Assembly (NCBI RefSeq): GCF_003259365.1
Contig: NZ_QLLY01000007.1
Coordinates: 186,001-250,000, forward strand
From: Streptomyces sp. PsTaAH-137
GTDB lineage: Bacteria > Actinomycetota > Actinomycetes > Streptomycetales > Streptomycetaceae
DNA: 64,000 nt
Direction of reading: 5' to 3'
The first letter of the stretch is position 1. Every line of letters starts with the position of its first letter. The notes under the pieces are model-generated. The model saw only the letters and a list, made by a program, of their open reading frames with translations, did not search any database and was not told the DNA's origin. Both the position numbers and the translations under genes were made by a program. Of this stretch, positions 56,686 through 64,000 are shown piece after piece.

Positions 56686-57878
56686 AGACCAGCGATGACA
56701 CCTCCGGGCGTCCCGACGCCCTGCGGGCCCTCGCCGCGGCCCGGCCCGACGAGCTGGACCCGGCCCGCCTGGCCGGCTCGGCCCGCCAGCGCGAGGACCT
56801 GGCCCGCATCCTCTCCGAGGTCCCGGACCGCTCCGCGTCGTCGCCGCGCGGCCGCCTGGTGCTGAAGCCGCTCGGCGCGGTCGCGGCGCTCACGGCCGTG
56901 GCCGCGACCGCGGTGGTCGTGACGAGCCTCGACGGGCCGTCGTCCCCGGCCGGGCGGCCCGAGGCCGGCCCGCGCTCCTCCGCGACCGCCGTGACCGACG
57001 CCCGACTCGTGCTGCTCAGCGCGGCCACGAAGGCGGAGGCGGCGCCGTCCGAGGGCACGTACTGGCAGACCGACACGCGCTCGGAGGTCGTGGACGTGGT
57101 CGGGAAGGAAGGGCACCTCTTCGCCGTGCACGACGTCTCGTCGTCGCAGTGGTCGGTGGGCGTGCGCAAGGGGACGGACAGCCTGCTGGTCTCCGGGCTC
57201 GGCTCCACGGTCGAGCCCCGCACGGCGGCCGACAAGGCGCGCTGGCGGGACGCGGGTTCGCCCGGCACGGTCGAGGCCACCGTCTCCTCGGCGGACGACG
57301 GCCCCAAGCGGGCGTACACCCTGGGAACCGGGCACCCGACGGTCGACCGGACCGCCCTCGGCGACAGCATCTACGCCCTCGGCCCGCGCAACGTCACCTA
57401 CAAGGAACTGCGCCGACTGCCCACCGACACCGCCGCGTTGCGCCGGATGCTGGAGCGGCTGTACGCGCAGGACGGCGCCGCCGAACAGGGCACCGAGCGC
57501 TCGGCGTGGCTGCTGCGCGTCGCGGCCGACCTCGTCACCATGCCGGTGGAGCCGGGTGTCCGGGCCGCCGCGTACCGGGTGATGGCGGATCTGCCCGGCG
57601 TGCGGATGACCGACGACGTCAGCGATCCGCTGGGCCGCAAGGGCGTCGGCGTCATGTTCCCCGGAACGAACAGGACTCCGCTGGGCAGCGTGCGGGAGCG
57701 GCTCGTCGTCGACCCGTCCACCGGTGAACTGCTCGCCGACGAGACCCTGCTCGCCGAACCCTCGGCCAGGGCACGGGACGCGGGTCTGAAGGCGGGCACC
57801 GCGGTCACCTACTCCGCCACCACCAAGGCGACCTGGTCCGAGGACCAGATCGCGGTGCCGGGGAACGCCCGCCACTGA
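56682..57878 (+). CDS. CU044_5270-family membrane protein, partner of the ECF sigma
   Basis: 398 aa; the GTG overlaps the sigma stop, AAGGAG 7 bases upstream. One transmembrane helix (about residues 62-82, A-V-A-A-L-T-A-V-A-A-T-A-V-V-V) joins a ~60-residue cytosolic segment to a large extracytoplasmic domain of the CU044_5270 type (G-T-Y-W-Q-T-D-T-R-S-E, Y-K-E-L-R-R-L-P-T). Such proteins are regularly paired with ECF sigma factors and probably act as anti-sigma or sensor partners. This is inference from context. Confidence 0.82.
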   Translation: MKTSDDTSGRPDALRALAAARPDELDPARLAGSARQREDLARILSEVPDRSASSPRGRLVLKPLGAVAALTAVAATAVVVTSLDGPSSPAGRPEAGPRSSATAVTDARLVLLSAATKAEAAPSEGTYWQTDTRSEVVDVVGKEGHLFAVHDVSSSQWSVGVRKGTDSLLVSGLGSTVEPRTAADKARWRDAGSPGTVEATVSSADDGPKRAYTLGTGHPTVDRTALGDSIYALGPRNVTYKELRRLPTDTAALRRMLERLYAQDGAAEQGTERSAWLLRVAADLVTMPVEPGVRAAAYRVMADLPGVRMTDDVSDPLGRKGVGVMFPGTNRTPLGSVRERLVVDPSTGELLADETLLAEPSARARDAGLKAGTAVTYSATTKATWSEDQIAVPGNARH

Positions 57879-57932
57879 CGCGGCGGGCAGGAATCCACCG
57901 GGTATGCGTTCGGTCGTCGCGGGCAGACGGGG

Positions 57933-57971
57933 GACGTGCTCCTGAGCCCGGCCCCCGCCCAGGAGCACGTC
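57933..57971. terminator. Hairpin between convergent genes
   Basis: GACGTGCTCCTG pairs perfectly with its complement over a 15-base loop; the right arm covers the stop codon of the leftward small gene. Confidence 0.75.
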
Positions 57972-58179
57972 ACTTCAGCGCGCAGACGACGCCCACGGCG
58001 ATGGTGCCGGTGGCGACGCCCATCATGACCAGGCGTGCGAGGCCTTCGAGGTCGCGTGGCTCGTCGTGGTCGAGGGGGCATGCGCACAGCCCGTCGGGGC
58101 AGTGCGGGGCGTCCAGCCAGTACGCGTCCGTCAGACGCGCGTAGTCCCGGTGAGAGAAACGGTTCAGCTCGTCGTCCAT
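57970..58179 (-). CDS. Small single-pass membrane protein
   Basis: 69 aa. A soluble acidic N-terminal part (DDELNRFSHRDYARLTDAYW, then a C-P-D-G-L-C-A-C-P motif) is joined to one C-terminal helix (L-V-M-M-G-V-A-T-G-T-I-A-V-G-V-V-C). Three closely spaced Cys might bind a metal or Fe-S cluster. I do not recognise the family. It has its own ATG and is read alone, leftward. Confidence 0.6.
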   Translation of the reverse strand: MDDELNRFSHRDYARLTDAYWLDAPHCPDGLCACPLDHDEPRDLEGLARLVMMGVATGTIAVGVVCALK

Positions 58180-58540
58180 GCTCAGTCCAACCTGCCCGGG
58201 CGGATAGCGGCACGGCCGTCGGTGCGAAAAGCCCGTCGGTTCATGCGTCCGTGCATCCGCAGCTCACTTGGTGAACGCGGCGGCCCGGCCCACCACGGTC
58301 GGGCCGCCGCGCGGCGCCGGTCCGGCCCCGAGGGGTGTGAACGCCGGACCGGCGCCGAGCTCGCGGCCGGCTGTGCACCACCCCGCCGTCCCTGGCGGTG
58401 AACCGCGCGCTCTCGCCGGGTCAACCGGTACGGCATCCAAGGGGTTCTTGGATGCACTCCTTACGACTGAACGCACGCTTCCCGTGTTGACGATCGGCGA
58501 CGGCCGCTCGAACGCACGTGGGTCGCCTCACCCGGAGTTG
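58180..58540. other. 361-base gap with one strong hairpin
   Basis: No supported gene. GCGGCGGCCCG (58277-58287) pairs perfectly with CGGGCCGCCGC (58300-58310), an 11-bp stem with a 12-base loop. The gap holds the promoter of the small membrane protein and the 3' region of blaL. Open frames here are short and compositionally unconvincing. Confidence 0.6.
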
Positions 58541-59506
58541 TCAGCGGTCCGCGCCGAGGGCGGTGACCGCCGCCTTCGCCGCGTCGGCCAGGAGCTTGTC
58601 GTCGGCCTCGGTGTCCTTCGCGCCGTCGCGGTAGGTCAGGATCGCCATCACCAGCGGCTTGCGGCCGGGCGGCCAGACGACCGCGATGTCGTCGCGCGCC
58701 CCGTAGTAGAACCCGGTGCCGGTCTTGTCCCCGACGACCCAGCCCTTCGGCACCCCGGCCCGGATGGTCGTGTCGCCCGTGGTGTTGTTCCGCAACCAGG
58801 TCGTCAACTGGCGCCGCTCGGCCGTGGGCAGGGTGTCGCCGAGGACGAGGTCACGCAGGTCGCCCGCCATCTGACGGGGTGTCGAGGTGTCGCGCCGCTC
58901 CCCCGGGGTCCACTGGCTCAGGAACGGCTCGACGCGGTCGGTGCGGGTGACCCTGTCGTCGAGTTCCTCCTTGAGGAACGTGCCCAGCCGGCCGGGTCCG
59001 CCCATGTCCTTGAAGAGGACGTTGGCGGCGGTGTTGTCGCTGTAGCGGACGGCGGCGTCGCACAGCGCGCGCAGACTCATGCCGGTGTCCACGTGCTTCT
59101 CGCTGACGGGCGAGTTGGCGATGACGTCGGCGCGGTCGTAGTGCAGGACGCGGTCCATGCCGTCGCTGCCGTTCTTCTTCAGGACGGCGGCGGCGAGGAA
59201 GGACTTGACGGTCGAGTTGTAGGAGAAGCGCCGCTTGTCGTTCCAGGTGACTTCACGTCCGTTGCCGGTGTCGATCGCGTAGAGACCGAGGTGCGCCCGG
59301 TAGGTGCGCTCCAGTCGGGCGAAGGCGTCCTTCGCGGCGGCGTCCGCGGAACGGTCGGCGGCCGCCGTGGTGGCCGCTCCGGTGGTGGTGGCGCGGTCGT
59401 CCTGCCCGCAGCCCGTCGTGGACAGGACGGCCAGGACGGCACTCGCGGCCAGAACGGCGCGGCCGGCACCGGCGGATCGGCGACGGCTCGGTCGGTGGTG
59501 CTGCAT
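58541..59506 (-). CDS. blaL: Class A beta-lactamase
   Basis: 321 aa from the ATG at 59506. An R-R-R near the start and a hydrophobic stretch suggest Tat/Sec export; C33 follows T-T-G, a poor lipobox. Catalytic motifs: S98-T-V-K101, S156-D-N158, the omega-loop Glu in R-V-E193-P-F-L-S197, K261-T-G. The usual Asn of E-x-x-L-N is Ser here. It hydrolyses beta-lactams outside the cell. Position and orientation reproduce the Streptomyces cacaoi blaL-blaA-blaB locus. Divergent from blaA, with a LysR box in the 199-base interval. Confidence 0.92.
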   Translation of the reverse strand: MQHHRPSRRRSAGAGRAVLAASAVLAVLSTTGCGQDDRATTTGAATTAAADRSADAAAKDAFARLERTYRAHLGLYAIDTGNGREVTWNDKRRFSYNSTVKSFLAAAVLKKNGSDGMDRVLHYDRADVIANSPVSEKHVDTGMSLRALCDAAVRYSDNTAANVLFKDMGGPGRLGTFLKEELDDRVTRTDRVEPFLSQWTPGERRDTSTPRQMAGDLRDLVLGDTLPTAERRQLTTWLRNNTTGDTTIRAGVPKGWVVGDKTGTGFYYGARDDIAVVWPPGRKPLVMAILTYRDGAKDTEADDKLLADAAKAAVTALGADR

Positions 59507-59679
59507 CGGTCGAGTCCCTTCGACGGGTCCCCGGGCCACGGACCAGGGAGGATCCAGGGCGCAGGGGGGTAAGGACGACCGGTTTCCCTTACGGGTCGCG
59601 GCCGAGGCGTCGGTGACGCCCCGCCGCACACCCTTGCCGGTCGGGCGGCACGGGAGCCAATACATTCACCCCGGTTTCC

Positions 59680-59694
59680 ATGCCGAATCCGCAT
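59680..59694. promoter_or_regulatory. LysR box (T-N11-A) of the bla locus
   Basis: ATGC-N7-GCAT is a perfect inverted repeat containing T-N11-A (TGC-N7-GCA). It lies 11 bases before the blaA GTG, in the interval shared with the divergent blaL, exactly where BlaA/AmpR-type proteins bind. Confidence 0.7.
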
Positions 59695-59705
59695 AGAGTG
59701 GCCGG

Positions 59706-60641
59706 GTGGATCTGCTCGGAGCATGTCGCGCCTTCGTCAGCGTCAGTGACCACAACGGTTTCACCGACGGCGCGGCGGCCGCCGGTGTCTCCCAGCCGGT
59801 CGCCAGTCGCCGCGTCGCCGCGCTCGAAGAGCTGCTGGGGGCGCGGCTGTTCGAGCGGACGGTGCGACGGGCCGTCCTGACCGCCTTCGGCCGCGAGATG
59901 CTGCCGCACGCCAGACGGCTCGTCGAGGACGCGGACGGGCTGCTTCACGAGGCGGCGGCCGCACACCGCAGGCCCTGGCGGCTCGCCGTGCCGGACATCT
60001 GCACGACGAGCGGTCTCGCCCGGTTGATCGCCGCTGGCCGCGGGCTCGGGATCGCCCTGGAGACCCGTACCGAACCACCGGCCCGGCGCGCCGAACTCCT
60101 GCTCGCGGGACGGGTGCAGGCCGCGCTGCTCGCGGTGCCCGCGGCCGAGGCCGTGTGGCCGGTGGCGCTCGGCCTGGCCGCCGCCGAGGATCCCGGCGAG
60201 GGATACCTCCACGTGGAGACGCTGCGGCTGGGGCGCACCGGGCGCGGACCGGCCCGCCGGATCTGGCTGCAGCCCGAGGACGACGTGCCGCACGTGCGGG
60301 ATCCGCTGGCCCGTCTGCGCGACGCGGTGGGGCTGCGGCCCGCGCAGCTGACGGAGGCGAGGGACCTGACCACGGCGGCGGCCGAGGTGCACGCGGCGCC
60401 CGATCTCCTGCTGTGCTCGGCCGCCCAGGCCCGCGCGCTCGGCCTGCACTGGCGGCCGATGGGCGAGTTCACGCCCGTACGCGGATACGTGCTGCGCACG
60501 GCGGCGCAGGACGCTCCCCCGGCGGCGCTCACCCGGCTCGGCGTCCGGATCGGCCGGTGCCTCGGCGCCGACGACGGCCCCGGCCAGGGATCTCCGGCCC
60601 AGAACGCCGGCGACACAGCGACCGAAGGAGTCGGCGCATGA
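59706..60641 (+). CDS. blaA: LysR-family activator of the beta-lactamase (BlaA-like)
   Basis: 311 aa from a GTG. The N-terminal helix-turn-helix is FTDGAAAAGVSQPVASRRVA and A-L-E-E-L-L-G-A-R-L-F-E-R (residues 20-60). A short effector domain follows (P-D-I-C-T-T-S-G-L-A-R-L-I). Streptomyces cacaoi BlaA is a LysR protein required for induced blaL expression; this gene has the same place and divergence. Its TGA overlaps the blaB ATG, so both are translated as a pair. Confidence 0.88.
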   Translation: MDLLGACRAFVSVSDHNGFTDGAAAAGVSQPVASRRVAALEELLGARLFERTVRRAVLTAFGREMLPHARRLVEDADGLLHEAAAAHRRPWRLAVPDICTTSGLARLIAAGRGLGIALETRTEPPARRAELLLAGRVQAALLAVPAAEAVWPVALGLAAAEDPGEGYLHVETLRLGRTGRGPARRIWLQPEDDVPHVRDPLARLRDAVGLRPAQLTEARDLTTAAAEVHAAPDLLLCSAAQARALGLHWRPMGEFTPVRGYVLRTAAQDAPPAALTRLGVRIGRCLGADDGPGQGSPAQNAGDTATEGVGA

Positions 60642-61552
60642 CCACCGAAGCTCTCCTGCGCGGGGTGCGCGAGGAGCTGACCGACGGCGGGCTCCGCGCG
60701 AGCCTTCTCGTCCGCGACCTCGGCACGGGCGAGGAGATCGGCATCGACCCGGACGTGCCGCTGCCGTCCGCCTCCCTGGTGAAGCTGCCGCTCGCGCTGG
60801 CCACGGCGGACCGGATCCGGCGCGGGGAGCTGGACGGCGCGCACCCGGTCGAGGTCGCGCCGGGGCGGATCACCACGGCCGGTCCGACCGGTCTGAGCCG
60901 CTTCCGCCACCCGGCCCGCGTCGCCCTCGACGATCTCCTCTACCTGAGTACGTGCCTGAGCGACGGCAGGGCCGCCGACGCCCTGTTCGATCTCACCCCG
61001 CCGGACGTGGTCACGGCGCAGCTGCGCGCCTGGGACCTGACCGGCATCACCGTGCGGCACCGCACCGAGGAGCTGACCGAGACGCCTCAGGAACATCTGG
61101 GACCGGGCCAGGCGCATCTCGCGCACGCGCTGGCGATCGGGGCGAGCACGGCGGGGCGCGGCCATCGCGTTCCCCAGCTGGACACCAGCCGGGCCAACAC
61201 GGGCACCGCCCGCGCCTGGGCCGATCTGCTGCAGGCGCTGTGGCTGCCGTCGGCGGTGCCGGGCGCCACGGCCGCCCGGGTGCGGGAGCTGATGCGGCAC
61301 AATCTGATCCGGCACCGTCTCGCACCTGACTTCAGCTCGGACGCGACCGTCTGGTCCTCCAAGACCGGCACGCTGCTCAATCTCCGGCACGAGGCGGGGG
61401 TCGTCGAGCACGCGGACGGTCAGCGCTTCGCCGTCGTGGTCCTCACCGAGTCCCTGGTTCCCGCCGGGGTCCAGCCCGGTGCGGAGGCGCTCATGGGGCA
61501 GGCCGCACGGGCCCTGCGCGACCACCTGCGACGCCGGGTCGGTAGCGCGTGA
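60638..61552 (+). CDS. blaB: BlaB-like penicillin-interactive serine protein
   Basis: 304 aa, ATG overlapping the blaA stop. Beta-lactamase fold with S46-L-V-K49, a C-L-S-D-G (SDG rather than SDN) and W-S-S-K-T-G-T-L-L. There is no signal peptide, so it is cytosolic, and I see no omega-loop Glu of the E166 type. Streptomyces cacaoi BlaB has the same features and is needed, with BlaA, for beta-lactamase induction, but is not itself an active beta-lactamase. It may be the sensor of the system. Confidence 0.88.
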   Translation: MTTEALLRGVREELTDGGLRASLLVRDLGTGEEIGIDPDVPLPSASLVKLPLALATADRIRRGELDGAHPVEVAPGRITTAGPTGLSRFRHPARVALDDLLYLSTCLSDGRAADALFDLTPPDVVTAQLRAWDLTGITVRHRTEELTETPQEHLGPGQAHLAHALAIGASTAGRGHRVPQLDTSRANTGTARAWADLLQALWLPSAVPGATAARVRELMRHNLIRHRLAPDFSSDATVWSSKTGTLLNLRHEAGVVEHADGQRFAVVVLTESLVPAGVQPGAEALMGQAARALRDHLRRRVGSA

Positions 61553-61649
61553 ACGGCCTTCCGGAGGGGCCCGCGAGCACCCCCAAAGGGAGACCGATGG
61601 ACCCCATAACCGATACTTATGAGGTCATAGAACGGACCCGCCTATCAAC

Positions 61650-61663
61650 TAAGGCTTGCCTTA
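61650..61663. promoter_or_regulatory. Iron-box-like palindrome upstream of the FprA gene
   Basis: TAAGGC-TT-GCCTTA is a perfect palindrome in the AT-rich 162-base region upstream of the reductase gene, 51 bases before its ATG. The AAGGCTTGCCTTA core resembles the DtxR/IdeR/DmdR iron box (consensus around TTAGGTTAGGCT). It predicts repression under iron-replete conditions. Confidence 0.65.
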
Positions 61664-61714
61664 CTTTAAGATTCTCTTCGAGCACCACCCGCCCCACTCG
61701 AAGGGAACCTCACC

Positions 61715-63079
61715 ATGCCTCGCCCTCTGCGGGTCGCCATCGTCGGCGCCGGCCCTGCCGGTATCTACGCCGCTGACGCGCTGCTGAAGTCCGCGACGGC
61801 CGTCGAACCCGGGGTGTCCATCGACCTCTTCGAGCGCATGCCGGCCCCCTTCGGCCTGATCCGGTACGGCGTGGCTCCCGACCACCCCCGGATCAAGGGC
61901 ATCGTCACCGCCCTGCACCAGGTCCTCGACAAGCCGCAGATCCGCCTCTTCGGCAATGTCGACTACCCGCGTGACATCGACCTCGACACGCTGCGCTCGT
62001 TCTACGACGCGGTGATCTTCTCCACCGGCGCGACCGCCGACCGGGAGCTCCGCATTCCGGGGGTCGAGCTGGACGGTTCCTACGGCGCGGCGGACTTCGT
62101 CTCCTGGTACGACGGGCACCCCGACGTGCCCAGGACCTGGCCGCTGGAGGCCGAGAAGGTCGCCGTGCTCGGCGTCGGCAACGTCGCGCTGGACGTCGCC
62201 CGCGTCCTGGCCAAGACCGCCGACGAGCTGCTGCCGACCGAGATCCCGGCGAACGTGTACGACGGGCTCAAGGCCAGCCGGGCCAAGGAGATCCACGTGT
62301 TCGGGCGGCGCGGTCCCGCGCAGGCGAAGTTCAGCCCCATGGAGCTGCGCGAGCTGGACCACTCCCCCAACATCGAGGTCATCGTCAATCCCGAGGACAT
62401 CGACTACGACGAGGGGTCCATCGCCACCCGGCGCGGCAACAAGCAGGCCGACATGGTCGCCAAGACGCTGGAGAACTGGGCGATCCGCGACATCGGTGAG
62501 CGGCCGCACAAGCTGTTCCTGCACTTCTTCGAGTCGCCGAGCGAGATCCTCGGCGAGGACGGCCGGGTCGTCGGGCTGCGCACCGAGCGCACCGAGCTCG
62601 ACGGCACGGGCAACGTCAAGGGCACCGGCACGCACACCGACTGGGACGTCACCGCCGTCTACCGCGCGGTCGGCTACCTCTCCGACGAGCTGCCCAAGCT
62701 GCCCTGGGACGTGGCCTCCGGCACCGTTCCCGACGCGGCCGGGCGGGTCATCGAGGACAGCGGGGACCACCTGGCGTCCACGTACGTCACTGGCTGGATC
62801 CGGCGTGGTCCGATCGGCCTGATCGGTCACACCAAGGGCGACGCCAACGAGACCGTAGGCAGCCTCCTGGAGGACTTCGCCGAGGGCCGGCTGCCCGCCC
62901 CGGCGTCCCCGGCCCCGGAGGCCGTCGACACGTATCTCGGCGACCGGGGTGTCCGGTACACCACGTGGGAGGGCTGGCACAAGCTCGACGCCGCCGAGCG
63001 CGCCCTCGGTGAGCCGCACGGCCGCGAGCGCGTGAAGCTGGTCGAGCGCCACGAGATGCTCGACGCCAGCGGCGCCTGA
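61715..63079 (+). CDS. fprA: Ferredoxin-NADP reductase, adrenodoxin-reductase type (FprA-like)
   Basis: 454 aa. FAD site: V-A-I-V-G-A-G-P-A-G-I-Y-A-A-D; A-P-F-G-L-I-R-Y-G-V-A-P-D-H-P; NADPH site V-A-V-L-G-V-G-N-V-A-L-D-V-A; the closing Y-V-T-G-W-I-R-R-G-P-I-G-L-I-G-H. It moves electrons between NADPH and ferredoxins for P450s or siderophore-related reduction. Unlike the FprB-type protein at 1880-3487 it has no ferredoxin domain. An iron-box-like palindrome upstream suggests iron control. Confidence 0.94.
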   Translation: MPRPLRVAIVGAGPAGIYAADALLKSATAVEPGVSIDLFERMPAPFGLIRYGVAPDHPRIKGIVTALHQVLDKPQIRLFGNVDYPRDIDLDTLRSFYDAVIFSTGATADRELRIPGVELDGSYGAADFVSWYDGHPDVPRTWPLEAEKVAVLGVGNVALDVARVLAKTADELLPTEIPANVYDGLKASRAKEIHVFGRRGPAQAKFSPMELRELDHSPNIEVIVNPEDIDYDEGSIATRRGNKQADMVAKTLENWAIRDIGERPHKLFLHFFESPSEILGEDGRVVGLRTERTELDGTGNVKGTGTHTDWDVTAVYRAVGYLSDELPKLPWDVASGTVPDAAGRVIEDSGDHLASTYVTGWIRRGPIGLIGHTKGDANETVGSLLEDFAEGRLPAPASPAPEAVDTYLGDRGVRYTTWEGWHKLDAAERALGEPHGRERVKLVERHEMLDASGA

Positions 63080-63089
63080 CCGTTGCCCG

Positions 63090-63129
63090 CGAGGAGGGGC
63101 CGCGTCGACCACGACGCGGCCCCTCCTCG
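63090..63129 (+). terminator. Terminator of the FprA gene
   Basis: A perfect 18-bp stem (CGAGGAGGGGCCGCGTCG and complement) with an ACCA loop, followed by TTT, lies 10 bases after the stop. Confidence 0.9.
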
Positions 63130-63141
63130 TTTCCCGGGATC

Positions 63142-63678
63142 TCAGAGCCCCAGCAGGTCCACCACCTCGGTGAGGGAGGTGACTTCGTGGGCGTGGTAGA
63201 AGGGCGCCGACGGTTCGGTCCCCCGGTTCAGGTACACCGTGTCCCGGACACCGAGATCGGTCGCCGACTGCAGGTCGTAGCGCGGGCTCGAGGAGATGTG
63301 CATCGTCTCCTCCGGGCGACAGCCCAGTTGTTCGTACGCGAACTCGAAGGCCTGGAGCCGGGGTTTGTAGGCGCCGGACATCTCCGCCGTGAACACGGCG
63401 TGGAACGCGGCGCCGAGCCGGGCCACGTTCTGTACGGCCTGGTCGGTGGCGGCGTTGGAGCCGTCCGGCCTGAACTCGATTCCGGCGCTCGCGCAGGCGC
63501 GCTCGAAGGCGCGGGAGATCACCTCGTCGTAGGGGCGCCAGTCGCCCATCGCCTCGTCGAGCTGGTAACAGGCGAACCGGTGGGCGAAGACGTCGAGTTG
63601 ACCCGGTGCGGCGGTGCACATGGGGGCCAACCGGTCCGCCACAGGCGTTGATTCCCGCAACCGGCGTCCGTCGCGCAC
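63142..63678 (-). pseudogene. Remnant of a HAD-family (haloacid dehalogenase type II) gene
   Basis: The open frame reads 178 aa. The cap-domain part (W-R-P-Y-D-E-V-I-S-R-A-F-E-R-A-C) and the C-terminal half (F-H-A-V-F-T-A-E-M-S-G-A-Y-K-P-R-L, H-I-S-S-S-P-R-Y-D-L) are clear. The N-terminal D-x-x-G-T-L nucleophile segment is missing. About 35 residues normally found between cap and S-N-A-x-x-D-Q are also gone, the frame jumping from G-I-E-F-R-P-D to G-S-N-A-A-T-D-Q. It is therefore a truncated, internally deleted gene, unlikely to be active. Confidence 0.72.
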
Positions 63679-64000
63679 CGGTTGCCTGCGGCAGGCATAT
63701 ACAGAGGGTCTGTGCCTGATCGCCCTCAGCGCCTAAAGTGCTGTCCAGACCTCCGCTTCGGCGGGCGCTCGCGCATATGCCGTGCGGAGGTCGAGGCCCC
63801 CAGTCCCAGGGCCGCGCCCAGAACGGCCGGAGCGGCGTCCTACGCCGACACGCTGCCCGGCCCTCCGTCCTCGTGGGCCAGCCCGGGATGCCTCCCGCAC
63901 CTCCCGGCCCCGTCGAGGGCGAGGTGCGCGCCGCGCCCGGGAGGGGAGCCCCGGCGCCGCGCACGGGCGGCCGCCGCCGGCGCGGGCCCCCGGGTCCCCG
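63679..64000. other. Unassigned end of the window
   Basis: 322 bases, extremely G+C-rich at the far end. Open frames occur on both strands but none shows a recognisable motif, ribosome site or start. It may hold the promoter region and truncated start of a gene beyond the window. Confidence 0.4.

Noticed and set aside
58264..58476. 70-codon open frame on the minus strand
   Set aside because: Compositional noise over a strong hairpin; no ribosome site or recognisable sequence.
63738..64000. Possible gene start running off the right edge
   Set aside because: Frames are open on several registers because of the extreme GC content, but no motif, ribosome site or consistent third-position bias supports one.
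1..64000. Phage, plasmid or insertion-sequence content
   Set aside because: No transposase, integrase, capsid or replication genes, no flanking direct repeats and no tRNA attachment site were seen.

Overview
The window is high-GC actinobacterial DNA and almost certainly Streptomyces. It has frequent GTG/TTG starts, many 4-base start/stop overlaps, terminators with very long GC stems and no T-tract, a rodlin gene (an aerial-hyphae surface protein), and many TetR/GntR/IclR/MerR/LysR regulators next to small catabolic operons. I see no rRNA, tRNA, CRISPR array, prophage, insertion sequence or biosynthetic megasynthase. It reads as chromosomal accessory metabolism rather than a mobile island.

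Layout. 1-1.1 kb: tail of a GMC (cholesterol-oxidase-like) oxidoreductase, a SnoaL-like protein and a rodlin. 1.2-6.3 kb: a TetR gene convergent with a leftward three-gene oxidation set (Baeyer-Villiger/FMO monooxygenase, AurF-like diiron oxygenase, ferredoxin-FNR fusion). 6.4-10.7 kb: a FadR-type regulator divergent from an MFS transporter, an unexported NMT1/THI5-like protein and an ornithine-cyclodeaminase-family enzyme. 10.8-16.1 kb: GOLPH3-like protein, secreted GH5 hydrolase, old yellow enzyme, a small acidic protein and a YdcF membrane protein. 16.2-22.2 kb: a second BVMO divergent from a beta-propeller lipoprotein, then TetR, aldo/keto reductase and aldehyde dehydrogenase. 22.4-29.9 kb: PP2C phosphatase, drug exporter, YbdK ligase, TetR/DUF1772 pair with clear operators, XRE regulator and zinc alcohol dehydrogenase.

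30.0-32.9 kb is the methionine locus: a 24-residue RRHVD-type leader peptide, competing hairpins, metY and metX, the last apparently starting at CTG. 33-41 kb is mixed, with two genes broken by single-base shifts, a MerR regulator, a Cys-rich copper-binding protein, DMT and DHA2 transporters, an ADP-ribosylglycohydrolase and a VOC protein. 42-46.6 kb: a hexapeptide-acyltransferase/toroid fusion, then an NmtR-like Ni/Co sensor divergent from a P1B-4 ATPase translationally coupled to a thioredoxin-like ferredoxin. 46.6-49.4 kb: a kinase-like protein, an M15 peptidase and VanZ. 49.4-54.7 kb: an IclR-controlled peptide/heterocycle locus (IclR, OPT transporter, M29/NicX-like enzyme, prolyl aminopeptidase) with a 29-bp operator beside the -10. 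54.7-58.2 kb: methyltransferase-NUDIX fusion, ECF sigma and its partner. 58.5-61.6 kb: a blaL-blaA-blaB locus. 61.6-63.7 kb: FprA-like reductase behind an iron-box-like palindrome, and a decayed HAD gene.

The most unusual parts are the oxidation triad (1.9-6.1 kb), the cytosolic THI5-like protein with its transporter and cyclodeaminase (7.2-10.7 kb), the methionine leader plus CTG start, and the NmtR/P1B-4/ferredoxin unit. All functions are inferred from protein sequence; no search was run.
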